A DNA stretch of 8,601 nt from Desulfocicer vacuolatum DSM 3385 (GTDB lineage: Bacteria; Desulfobacterota; Desulfobacteria; Desulfobacterales; SURF-7): the NCBI GenBank assembly GCA_945870015.1, contig CAMBQS010000132.1:1-8601 (forward strand), written 5' to 3'. Positions 1 to 6,013 of this stretch are shown here, one piece after another. Every line of letters starts with the position of its first letter. Position 1 is the stretch's first letter. Under the pieces are notes generated by a model, which did no database searches, was not told the DNA's origin, and worked only from the letters and a program-made list of their open reading frames with translations. The position numbers and the translations under genes were made by a program.

Positions 1-1160
1 CATATGATGCAACCGTAATGACAAAACTCAAAAGTGCAGGTGCGGTTACCGTCGGCAAGGCAAATATGGATGAGTTTGCCATGGGCTCCTCTACTGAAAA
101 TTCCGGAATGCACCTGACCCGAAATCCATGGGATGTTACAAGAATCCCAGGCGGATCAAGTGGTGGTTCCGCAGCATCTGTAGCTGCTGACATGTGTATC
201 GGTTCTCTGGGCTCCGATACAGGGGGGTCGATAAGACAGCCTGCATCCCATTGCAGTGTTGTCGGAATGAAACCCACTTACGGCCGGGTATCCCGGTATG
301 GTCTTGTGGCATTTGCATCCTCTCTTGATCAGATCGGTCCGCTTACCAAAGATGTGACGGATTGCGCCCTTCTCATGAATGTGATTTCAGGGCATGATCC
401 ACATGACTCAACCTCTGTACCCAAAGATGTCCCTGACTTTCGAAAATCACTCACAAAAGGATTAAAAGGCCTGAAAATCGGGATGCCGAAAGAGTATTAT
501 ATGACAGAGGGTCTGGATCCGGATGTTTCGGCTGCCATTGACAACGCTGTCAATACAATGAAAAATCTTGGAGCGGATTTTGTTGAGGTTTCTCTTCCCC
601 ATACAAAATATGCCGTAGCCGTCTACTATGTAATTGCCCCATGTGAAGCCAGTTCCAATCTGGCAAGGTATGATGGGGTTCGTTATGGATTTCGGGATAA
701 GGATCCAAAAGATTTAATCCAGATGTATCGCACCACCAAATCAAAAGGGTTTGGCCCGGAAGTCCAGCGGCGGATTATCCTCGGGACATATGCTCTTTCC
801 GCTGGTTATTATGATGCTTATTATGGAAAAGCATCCCAGGTCAGAACCCTGATGATCGAAGATTTCAAAAATGCATTTCAAAAATGCGATGTACTTCTAT
901 CTCCGGTTACTCCGAGTCCCGCCTTTAAAATCGGAGAAAAAACAGACGACCCATTAAATATGTATTTATCTGATATTTTTACATTATCTGCAAATCTTGC
1001 CGGTGTGCCGGGAATTTCCATACCCTGTGGTTTTTCGAAAAACAATTTGCCGATTGGCCTGCAACTGATGGGTAGTCATTTTAACGAAGAGATGTTGATC
1101 AAGGTTGCGTATAATTTTGAACAAGCCACCCTGTTTCATAAGAAAAAACCGACACTATAA
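1..1160 (+). CDS. gatA: Aspartyl/glutamyl-tRNA(Asn/Gln) amidotransferase subunit A, 5' end missing
   Basis: Catalytic subunit of the GatCAB complex, a cytosolic amidase that releases ammonia from glutamine to convert Glu-tRNA(Gln) and/or Asp-tRNA(Asn) to the amidated forms. The reading frame is open to the left edge: the residues before the first visible ATG at 18 read YDATV, which matches the family, so that ATG is internal. About 385 residues are visible against a usual length near 480-490, so roughly 100 N-terminal residues, including the catalytic Lys, lie outside. The amidase signature is intact: the Gly/Ser-rich GGSSGGSAAS loop (bases about 150-179) carries the cis-Ser, and the GSDTGGSIRQPAS stretch carries the nucleophilic Ser (codon 228-230). 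The C-terminal LPIGLQLMG and FEQAT elements are also typical. The frame runs unbroken to TAA at 1158-1160. A small gene starts 19 nt downstream, with mutL after it. Identification is very secure. Confidence 0.97.
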   Translation, partial: YDATVMTKLKSAGAVTVGKANMDEFAMGSSTENSGMHLTRNPWDVTRIPGGSSGGSAASVAADMCIGSLGSDTGGSIRQPASHCSVVGMKPTYGRVSRYGLVAFASSLDQIGPLTKDVTDCALLMNVISGHDPHDSTSVPKDVPDFRKSLTKGLKGLKIGMPKEYYMTEGLDPDVSAAIDNAVNTMKNLGADFVEVSLPHTKYAVAVYYVIAPCEASSNLARYDGVRYGFRDKDPKDLIQMYRTTKSKGFGPEVQRRIILGTYALSAGYYDAYYGKASQVRTLMIEDFKNAFQKCDVLLSPVTPSPAFKIGEKTDDPLNMYLSDIFTLSANLAGVPGISIPCGFSKNNLPIGLQLMGSHFNEEMLIKVAYNFEQATLFHKKKPTL

Positions 1161-1166
1161 ATAAGT

Positions 1167-1171
1167 AAGGA
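1167..1171 (+). promoter_or_regulatory. Shine-Dalgarno site that fixes the start of the small gene at 1180
   Basis: AAGGA lies 8 nt before the ATG at 1180, which is normal spacing. It abuts and overlaps the ATG at 1171, which would leave that start with no usable ribosome site. The later ATG is therefore preferred. Confidence 0.7.
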
Positions 1172-1179
1172 TGTTCTTT

Positions 1180-1368
1180 ATGAGTATTGTACCGGAAGGA
1201 GAAGCGCTGCGTAATGCAATTAAATGGATCTCGGAAGAGCGTGAATGTCGCCCGGATGAAAAAATGAATGCCCTGATCAATCAGGCATGCATTCGATTTG
1301 ACCTGTCACCTCTTGATAGTGAGTTTATCTTCCGTTTTTACAAAAAGGAAAGTACTTCTCAAGGATAG
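1180..1368 (+). CDS. Small conserved-looking protein of unknown function between gatA and mutL
   Basis: A 62-residue protein starting MSIVPEGEALRNAIKWISEE. I do not recognise a named family. It has no signal peptide, membrane segment or Cys-based metal motif (only two scattered Cys). It is rich in charged residues and looks mainly helical: an N-terminal helix around residues 6-20, a second around 27-40, and a third near the LSPLDSEFIFRFYK segment. The start at 1180 is chosen over the in-frame ATG at 1171 because the AAGGA site sits at proper spacing only for 1180. Its TAG stop (1366-1368) is in the same frame as mutL, which begins at 1381 after four more codons, so the two could be translationally coupled. 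The tight placement between two housekeeping genes, good ribosome site and lack of a better overlapping frame support a real gene. A role with GatCAB or MutL is only a guess from position. Confidence 0.75.
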   Translation: MSIVPEGEALRNAIKWISEERECRPDEKMNALINQACIRFDLSPLDSEFIFRFYKKESTSQG

Positions 1369-1380
1369 AAAAGAAACCTC

Positions 1381-3261
1381 GTGTCCAGAATTCAAATATT
1401 ACCGGATATTCTGTCTAATAAAATTGCTGCCGGGGAAGTGGTTGAACGTCCATCATCCGTCGTGAAAGAGCTTCTTGAAAATTCGATTGATGCAAACAGC
1501 TCTCGAATCATCATTGATATTGAAAACGGCGGCCGTTCCCTGATCCGAATTTCAGACAATGGATCCGGGATGAATCGGGATGACGCACTGCTCTCCATTG
1601 AGCGATATGCAACCAGCAAAATTCATACGGATTCAGACCTGTATTCCATTAAAACACTTGGGTTTCGTGGAGAAGCACTTCCCAGTATTGCATCTGTTTC
1701 CCATTTTTCACTTATCACAAGAGACGAATCTTCCGAAACCGCAACTCAAATTCTGATTGATGGTGGAAAAATCAGAAGTGTTACGGAAGTAGGCGCTCCG
1801 GTCGGGACAATGATCGATGTAAAAAATCTGTTTTACAACACTCCGGCCAGACGAAAATTCTTGAAATCAACCAATAGCGAAATGGGACATATCGCAGATA
1901 CACTGTCCGGAATTGCTCTGGGCCGACCAGAAATTGGGTTTCAACTTGTACACAATGGAAAAATAGTGAAGAAATGGCCTCTTTCGACCAATCCTCTGGA
2001 TCGGGTTTCATCCGTGTTTGGGCAGGATATCCGAAAAGATCTCCAAAAAATTGAGCTGGAAACTGAAAATGTTTCTGTTTTCGGATGGATATCATCTCCT
2101 TTGATAACGCAAAGCACATCGCAAAAAATCTATCTGTATGTAAATGGCCGTTTCATACGAGACCGGGGGTTGCAGCATGCCTTGTTCGAGGGTTACCGGG
2201 GAAGACTCATGAAAGGACGTTTTCCGATTGCAGTCCTTTTTATAAAGGTTCCATTTGAACAACTTGATGTAAATGTTCATCCTGCAAAGCATGAAATCCG
2301 ATTCGCAGGTTATCGTACCGTATATGAAACGCTTAAAGCGGCTGTTTTTAACGCATGGAACACGATTGACCATAAAAAGCCTCAACCGGTTTCGATTGAA
2401 ATGTCAACTCCTATCCATATCTCCCCGATCGATCGATCGCCGGCTGCCTTGTTGTTTACTCAGAATCGACATGAGGAAAAAGAGATTCCTTTTCAAGCCT
2501 CTTTTCAAAAAACAAACTTTCAGTACGATGAACTATCTGAAAAAAAAATTATATCTGAAAAGCGGAGTCCTTACAGCTCATCTATTCATTCCACCTTTCA
2601 GGGCAAAAAGCGTCCCGAACAAGCCCTTTATGATGATTATCCAACAGCCCAAAAGGATCTCAATCTGTCAACGGGAATTCAAATCCCCTTCCGGGTGATC
2701 GGTCAGTTTCATAATACCTACATTGTCTGTGAATCTGAAAATGAATTCATCTTACTGGACCAGCATGCGGCCCATGAACGAATCTTATTTGAACAGTTAA
2801 AAAGAAAAGCCGATAAGTCCGGCTCACCGGCCCAGAAATTACTGATCCCTGAAATTATCGATTTTGGATATTCGGAAAGTGCCATACTCGAAAAGCTTTT
2901 ACCCGGACTGTTGGATTTCGGCCTTGAAATTGAACCGTTTGGTGGGAACGCTTTTGCCGTCAAAGCGGTTCCATCCTTGCTATCAGACAGAGAGATCAAG
3001 CCATTGATTGTAGAAATGGTAGAAAAAATCAGTGATATTGGTTTTGCCGGCGGTATTGAAAAAACCTTGGATGATTGTTTGATCCTGATGGCTTGTCATG
3101 GTTCGATACGGGCGAATCAGGCTTTATCTGAAAAAGAGATGATGGGGATTATCGATCAGCTTGCACTGTGTGAGAATCCTTCACACTGTCCTCATGGTCG
3201 GCCCATCCGAATCAGTTGGCCTGTCTCTGAATTGGAAAAAAAATTTAAACGGATTCTGTAG
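1381..3261 (+). CDS. mutL: DNA mismatch repair protein MutL, endonuclease type
   Basis: MutL links mismatch recognition by MutS to strand incision. This 626-residue protein has a GHKL ATPase N-terminal domain: KELLENSIDA (residues 29-38, with E30 and N34 matching the catalytic Glu and Mg-binding Asn of E. coli MutL), DNGSGM (59-64), GFRGEALPSIAS (94-105) and an FYNTPARRKFL segment (151-161). A low-complexity linker spans roughly residues 335-445. The C-terminal dimerisation domain carries the metal-binding endonuclease motif DQHA(X)2E(X)4E at 460-471, ACHGS at 571-575 and CPHGRP at 603-608. These motifs are known from MutL proteins that nick DNA themselves in bacteria without MutH. The start is GTG, supported by alignment of its first residues with the MutL N-terminus and by an in-frame TAG at 1366. 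The ribosome site is weak (AAGGA 15 nt upstream, inside the previous gene), consistent with coupling. The linker contains an A9 run and a GATC repeat. It ends in TAG. Confidence 0.97.
   Translation: MSRIQILPDILSNKIAAGEVVERPSSVVKELLENSIDANSSRIIIDIENGGRSLIRISDNGSGMNRDDALLSIERYATSKIHTDSDLYSIKTLGFRGEALPSIASVSHFSLITRDESSETATQILIDGGKIRSVTEVGAPVGTMIDVKNLFYNTPARRKFLKSTNSEMGHIADTLSGIALGRPEIGFQLVHNGKIVKKWPLSTNPLDRVSSVFGQDIRKDLQKIELETENVSVFGWISSPLITQSTSQKIYLYVNGRFIRDRGLQHALFEGYRGRLMKGRFPIAVLFIKVPFEQLDVNVHPAKHEIRFAGYRTVYETLKAAVFNAWNTIDHKKPQPVSIEMSTPIHISPIDRSPAALLFTQNRHEEKEIPFQASFQKTNFQYDELSEKKIISEKRSPYSSSIHSTFQGKKRPEQALYDDYPTAQKDLNLSTGIQIPFRVIGQFHNTYIVCESENEFILLDQHAAHERILFEQLKRKADKSGSPAQKLLIPEIIDFGYSESAILEKLLPGLLDFGLEIEPFGGNAFAVKAVPSLLSDREIKPLIVEMVEKISDIGFAGGIEKTLDDCLILMACHGSIRANQALSEKEMMGIIDQLALCENPSHCPHGRPIRISWPVSELEKKFKRIL
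2426..2439 (+). repeat. Short GATC tandem repeat inside the mutL linker
   Basis: CGATCGATCGATCG is three and a half copies of a 4-bp unit and is fully palindromic. It lies at codons 349-353 of mutL, in the linker between ATPase and endonuclease domains. Gain or loss of one unit would frameshift the gene. It is too short to be called a proven slippage locus. Confidence 0.6.
2540..2548 (+). repeat. A9 homopolymer inside the mutL linker
   Basis: Nine consecutive A bases span codons 387-390 (Glu-Lys-Lys-Ile) of mutL. A second run of eight A lies at 3236-3243 near the 3' end of the gene. Homopolymers of this size can slip during replication; in this gene that would remove the endonuclease domain. 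Confidence 0.6.
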
Positions 3262-3297
3262 CTGTCAGTCTACTTCAAAAAAAAGGGGCGGAATATT

Positions 3298-3609
3298 ATG
3301 GAAATTTTCAGCAGAGATGGGATTGATTACAATATTGAAGATTGCTCGGTCATTGATATCTTTAATTACAACGAATTGATCGTACTCAAGGTAATCCGGG
3401 AAATTTTACAAGAAGATCATTCATTATGCAGATGCCCCATTTGCCTTGAAGATCTTTTTGCACTGTCAATGAATTCCATTCCACCGAGATATATTCAGAT
3501 TACCAGCATTAAAAAATATGTGAACAGCGGCAGTTTTATTGACGAAAAAACAATTCGAAAAAAAGTGCTGGAAGCATGGGAAAAAATCAAGTCAAAACCC
3601 GGGCATTGA
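3298..3609 (+). CDS. ComFB-family protein (late competence development ComFB domain)
   Basis: A 103-residue soluble protein resembling the ComFB family, named for the small second gene of the Bacillus comF operon. Visible signature: C44-R-C46-P-I-C49, then D52, A55-L56, N59, and I-P-P-R-Y at 61-65, matching the family pattern of a Cys cluster followed by Ala-Leu, Asn and Pro-Pro-x-Tyr. The N-terminal part around residues 16-40 (DCSVIDIFNYNELIVLKVIR) looks helical and the C-terminal part is Lys-rich. There is no signal peptide or membrane segment. AAGGGG at 3283-3288 sits 9 nt before the ATG. The gene follows mutL by 36 nt. Family knowledge: outside Firmicutes these proteins are not tied to DNA uptake, and cyanobacterial members have been reported as cyclic-dinucleotide binders. 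Whether this one binds a nucleotide or uses its Cys residues for metal cannot be told here. No other competence gene is in the window. Confidence 0.82.
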   Translation: MEIFSRDGIDYNIEDCSVIDIFNYNELIVLKVIREILQEDHSLCRCPICLEDLFALSMNSIPPRYIQITSIKKYVNSGSFIDEKTIRKKVLEAWEKIKSKPGH

Positions 3610-3689
3610 ACACCCGTACACCGAAATATACCGTTGTTGGAAATCTCACCTCTATCCATTCCAGCACTGCACAATGAATATCTTTTCAT

Positions 3690-3719
3690 TTGACACAGGC
3701 GTATCAAGTGGAGTAACTT
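3690..3719 (+). promoter_or_regulatory. Weak sigma70-like promoter candidate upstream of the lipoprotein gene
   Basis: A perfect TTGACA box (3690-3695) is followed after 18 nt by TAACTT (3714-3719), a poor match to the -10 consensus. A 6-bp inverted repeat (AATGAA 3673-3678, TTCATT 3685-3690) abuts the -35 box and could be an operator or chance. The predicted transcript would have a leader of about 80 nt carrying the palindromes at 3756-3797. Confidence 0.28.
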
Positions 3720-3755
3720 TTTCAGTAATCCAGATGTAAATAACCATATCAAACC

Positions 3756-3797
3756 CCGGCGCCGGAATGATCATCCGGACCATTCCGATTGATGATC
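3756..3797 (+). repeat. Cluster of overlapping palindromes just upstream of the lipoprotein gene
   Basis: Three inverted repeats crowd into 42 bp: the perfect 10-bp palindrome CCGGCGCCGG (3756-3765); CGGAATG (3763-3769) paired with CATTCCG (3781-3787); and GATCATC (3769-3775) paired with GATGATC (3791-3797). The last arm ends one base before the AGGAGA ribosome site, so alternative hairpins in mRNA could affect access to it. There is no T-run after them, so they do not look like a standard terminator. Confidence 0.5.
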
Positions 3798-3803
3798 AGG
3801 AGA
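3798..3803 (+). promoter_or_regulatory. Shine-Dalgarno site that fixes the lipoprotein start at 3809
   Basis: AGGAGA lies 5 nt before the ATG at 3809. An in-frame ATG at 3767 has no such site and would put 14 mostly hydrophilic residues before the signal peptide. Confidence 0.75.
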
Positions 3804-3808
3804 TTGCA

Positions 3809-4234
3809 ATGTTATTCTTTAAAAAATTTTGTGTCCCCTTTATCCTGATTGGATTTTTTATTACAGGATGTTCCTCTCACCTGAAACTGATCCATCTGGA
3901 TTCCGGGAACACCCTCGACGGACGATATGATACAGTTTACAACGAAATCACGGTGACAATGCCAAATGGGGAAATTCTAACCGGAAAATATCGACCGGCA
4001 AAAGAAAATCCTTTCCCCTCCTCAGAAGATTACAAACAAACAGATCCCCCACCAAAATCAGGTTTTGGTTCTGGAATACCACATGGAATCCGGGCAGATG
4101 TTTATGCTCTTCTGAAATCAGAAAAAACCGATCTGATGATGGAAGTGTTTCTGGGATATGATTCTTTTAAAGGCGGAGACGGCTTTGGCTTTGCAAGAAC
4201 CAACGATAAAAAAACCTATAAAATAACATATTGA
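3809..4234 (+). CDS. Small outer-membrane-type lipoprotein of unknown function
   Basis: A 141-residue protein with a clear lipoprotein signal peptide: two Lys at positions 5-6, a hydrophobic core (residues 7-18) and lipobox I-T-G-C with the lipidated Cys at 21, followed by Ser-Ser. Ser at +2 predicts delivery to the outer membrane under the E. coli rule. The mature part has a beta-rich segment at about 25-65 containing LDGRYD and, after TVTMPNGE, ILTGKY, two similar Gly-x-Tyr strands that may be a degenerate repeat. A Pro/Ser-rich stretch follows (about 67-85), then a Gly-rich C-terminal half ending in GGDGFGFARTNDKKTYKITY. The layout of TMPDGE-like strand, Gly-rich linker and LMME...GxGFG...Y end resembles small hypothetical lipoproteins I associate with deltaproteobacteria, but I know of no function. 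It is probably transcribed alone or with the block to its left. Confidence 0.82.
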   Translation: MLFFKKFCVPFILIGFFITGCSSHLKLIHLDSGNTLDGRYDTVYNEITVTMPNGEILTGKYRPAKENPFPSSEDYKQTDPPPKSGFGSGIPHGIRADVYALLKSEKTDLMMEVFLGYDSFKGGDGFGFARTNDKKTYKITY

Positions 4235-4265
4235 TCATATAGTCAGATGAGAACAATCAGAGGTT

Positions 4266-4293
4266 TTGAGATTATCCAACATGCCGAAATAAC
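4266..4293 (+). promoter_or_regulatory. Sigma70-like promoter candidate for the glycosyltransferase-GRE operon
   Basis: TTGAGA (4266-4271, five of six -35 matches) is followed after 16 nt by AATAAC (4288-4293, four of six -10 matches). This places a start site near 4300, about 20 nt before the ATG at 4320. It is the best promoter-like pair in the 85-nt gap between genes. No terminator hairpin is visible after the lipoprotein gene, so read-through is also possible. Confidence 0.4.
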
Positions 4294-4319
4294 ACAGCTT
4301 GAATCCAGAAATTAAATAA

Positions 4320-5087
4320 ATGTATAAAGATCAAAAAGTTATCGTTGTCATGCCCGCCTATAATGCCGCAAAAACCTTGAAAAAAACCCATGATGAGGTG
4401 CTGGCTCAAGAAATCGTCGATCTGGTCATTGTCGTTGACGACAGCAGCAGTGATCAAACCGTTTCGATTGCCGGTACGCTACCCCATACAATTGTCCATC
4501 AGCATCCAGCCAATCTTGGATATGGAGGAAATCAAAAATCGTGTTATCGATTGGCTCTGGATCATGGTGGCGACATCATCATCATGATCCATCCGGACTA
4601 TCAATATACCCCCCAACTGATCCCTGCCATGGCATCCATGATCGGAAACGGATTATATCATTGTGTGCTGGGTTCAAGGATATTAGGCGGATATGCTCTG
4701 AAAGGTGGCATGCCGGCTTGGAAATATATTGCCAACCGGTTTCTCACATTTACTGAAAATGTATTAACCGGCGCCAAACTTTCAGAATATCATACTGGCT
4801 ACCGCGCGTTCTCAAGGCAACTGATCAAAGAGCTCCCCCTTGAAAAGAATTCAGACGATTTTCTTTTTGACAATCAAATTCTTGCACAAATTTTATGGCT
4901 CGGATACACGATTGCGGAGGTAAGCTGCCCGACAAACTATTTTCCAGAAGCATCTTCCATCAATTTTATAAGAAGCACGGTTTATGGAATCGGATGTCTG
5001 GCCACAGCCTTTCGGTTTCGTCTGGCAAAAATGGGCATCATAAAATCAAATTTGTTTCTGAATCAACTGCGTAACGAGGCGGAATGA
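4320..5087 (+). CDS. Family 2 glycosyltransferase, dolichyl/polyprenyl-phosphate sugar synthase-like
   Basis: A 255-residue GT-A fold transferase of the DPM1/DPG-synthase-like group, expected to move a sugar from a nucleotide sugar to a lipid phosphate or related acceptor at the cytosolic face of the membrane. Motifs: VIVVMPAYNAAKTL (residues 7-20, nucleotide-binding strand), VVDDSSSDQT (38-47), NLGYGGNQ (65-72), and HPDYQY (91-96), where D93 replaces the usual DxD as likely metal ligand. Further on are GSRILGG, LSEYHTGYRAFSR and PTNYFPEASSINF, which are typical of the group. It lacks the C-terminal transmembrane segments of many relatives, so it is probably soluble or peripheral. An in-frame TAA directly before ATG 4320 fixes the earliest start. 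The ribosome site is weak. Its stop overlaps the start of the activase gene (ATGA, 5084-5087), implying coupled translation. The sugar and acceptor cannot be deduced. Confidence 0.9.
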   Translation: MYKDQKVIVVMPAYNAAKTLKKTHDEVLAQEIVDLVIVVDDSSSDQTVSIAGTLPHTIVHQHPANLGYGGNQKSCYRLALDHGGDIIIMIHPDYQYTPQLIPAMASMIGNGLYHCVLGSRILGGYALKGGMPAWKYIANRFLTFTENVLTGAKLSEYHTGYRAFSRQLIKELPLEKNSDDFLFDNQILAQILWLGYTIAEVSCPTNYFPEASSINFIRSTVYGIGCLATAFRFRLAKMGIIKSNLFLNQLRNEAE

Positions 5088-6013
5088 ATAAGAATGCACC
5101 AGCCCATTTTCCAAATGATAAAGCCGTTATTTTCGATATTCAGAGATTTTCGCTTCATGATGGTCCAGGTATCCGGACAACCGTTTTTTTCAAGGGGTGC
5201 CCATTATCCTGTGCCTGGTGTCAAAATCCAGAATCTCAAAAATCCCGGCCGGAACTGATATTTTATACAGAAAGCTGTATCCAGTGCTTTGACTGCAGAA
5301 AACACTGTCCGGGAAATGCAATATCCGATCAAGCGATGCTCCGGTTTGATCCAAAGCGATGTACTGTCTGCGGCCAATGTGTTACACAATGTTTGACCAA
5401 CAGCCTCCGAATGATCGGTAAAGAATGGAGTGCTTCAGATCTTCTGGAAGAAATCTATAAAGATATTGATTTTTTTATGGATTCTAACGGAGGAATTACT
5501 CTGTCCGGTGGAGAACCATTGCTCCAGGCAAATTTTTTATTTCAATGGCTTCCCATGGTGAAAGAAAAAAAAATTCATACGACCATTGAAACCTGCGGCC
5601 TGGCTGATTGGAAGCAGGTTGAAAAACTGCTACCGTGGCTTGACCTTGTGTTCTATGATCTGAAACATATGAATGATTCCATTCACAAACAATTTACAGG
5701 TTATGGAAATGCCGGGATTCTGGAAAACTTTTCCAGACTGTCCAGAAGCAAGGCTGGACTGCAGGCAAGAATGCCGGTTATCCCAGGTATCAACAACTCA
5801 GTTGAGAATATTCTTGCCACGGCCGATTTTCTGAAATCCAATCATCACTTTTCCATCCATTTGCTTCCTTATCATAATCTGGGAGAAGCCAAACTGAAAA
5901 GAATATATTCTCATCAGCGTTCCATGAATATTGCATCACCTGATTCCGAACAGTTGAAACAAACCCAAGAGCTGTTTGAAAAGGAGAAAATCCATGCTGT
6001 TCTATACGACTGA
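5084..6013 (+). CDS. Glycyl radical enzyme activase (radical SAM) with two extra 4Fe-4S motifs
   Basis: Activating enzyme that uses S-adenosylmethionine and a reduced 4Fe-4S cluster to abstract a hydrogen from the glycine of its partner enzyme. In 309 residues: FDIQRFSLHDGPGIRTTVFF (17-36), the radical SAM motif C39-x3-C43-x2-C46, then an inserted ferredoxin-like domain with C65-x2-C68-x2-C71-x3-C75-P and C93-x2-C96-x2-C99-x3-C103. The SGGEPLLQ SAM-binding segment (141-148) and the YDLKHMND segment (191-198) follow. Such two-cluster insertions are known from activases of dehydratase- and lyase-type glycyl radical enzymes and are absent from the short pyruvate formate-lyase activase. GAGG at 5076-5079 serves the ATG, which overlaps the glycosyltransferase stop by 4 nt; the 3' end overlaps the GRE gene by 20 nt. 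It almost certainly activates that neighbour. The protein is cytosolic and oxygen-sensitive. Confidence 0.95.
   Translation: MNKNAPAHFPNDKAVIFDIQRFSLHDGPGIRTTVFFKGCPLSCAWCQNPESQKSRPELIFYTESCIQCFDCRKHCPGNAISDQAMLRFDPKRCTVCGQCVTQCLTNSLRMIGKEWSASDLLEEIYKDIDFFMDSNGGITLSGGEPLLQANFLFQWLPMVKEKKIHTTIETCGLADWKQVEKLLPWLDLVFYDLKHMNDSIHKQFTGYGNAGILENFSRLSRSKAGLQARMPVIPGINNSVENILATADFLKSNHHFSIHLLPYHNLGEAKLKRIYSHQRSMNIASPDSEQLKQTQELFEKEKIHAVLYD
5981..5987 (+). promoter_or_regulatory. Shine-Dalgarno site that fixes the GRE start at 5994
   Basis: AAGGAGA lies inside the 3' end of the activase gene, 6 nt before the ATG at 5994. The alternative in-frame TTG at 5976 lies upstream of this site and would only add six residues (MKRRKS). 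Confidence 0.85.

Noticed and set aside
1366..1368. TAG decoded as pyrrolysine, making a fused small protein-MutL
   Set aside because: mutL itself ends in TAG at 3259-3261, the MutL N-terminus aligns from the GTG, and no insertion signal is visible. TAG is most simply a normal stop here.
2273..2698. 141-codon open frame within mutL on the plus strand
   Set aside because: It overlaps well-conserved MutL sequence and the linker in another frame and has no recognisable domain. The product is Arg/Leu/Phe-rich, as expected of an out-of-frame shadow.
3262..3297. Terminator after mutL (A-run and G-run)
   Set aside because: There is no stem-loop. The G-rich part is best read as the ribosome site of the next gene.
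3495..3752. Small frames in the ComFB-lipoprotein gap (minus 3495-3752, plus 3539-3739)
   Set aside because: Both overlap the 3' end of the ComFB-family gene, have no good ribosome site and show no recognisable protein features.
4235..4319. Terminator or small RNA in the gap after the lipoprotein gene
   Set aside because: No GC-rich hairpin with a T-tract is visible; only the promoter-like pair was kept.
5976..5993. TTG start at 5976 for the GRE, adding MKRRKS
   Set aside because: It lies upstream of the strong AAGGAGA site that is correctly spaced for ATG 5994, and the extra basic residues are not expected in the family.
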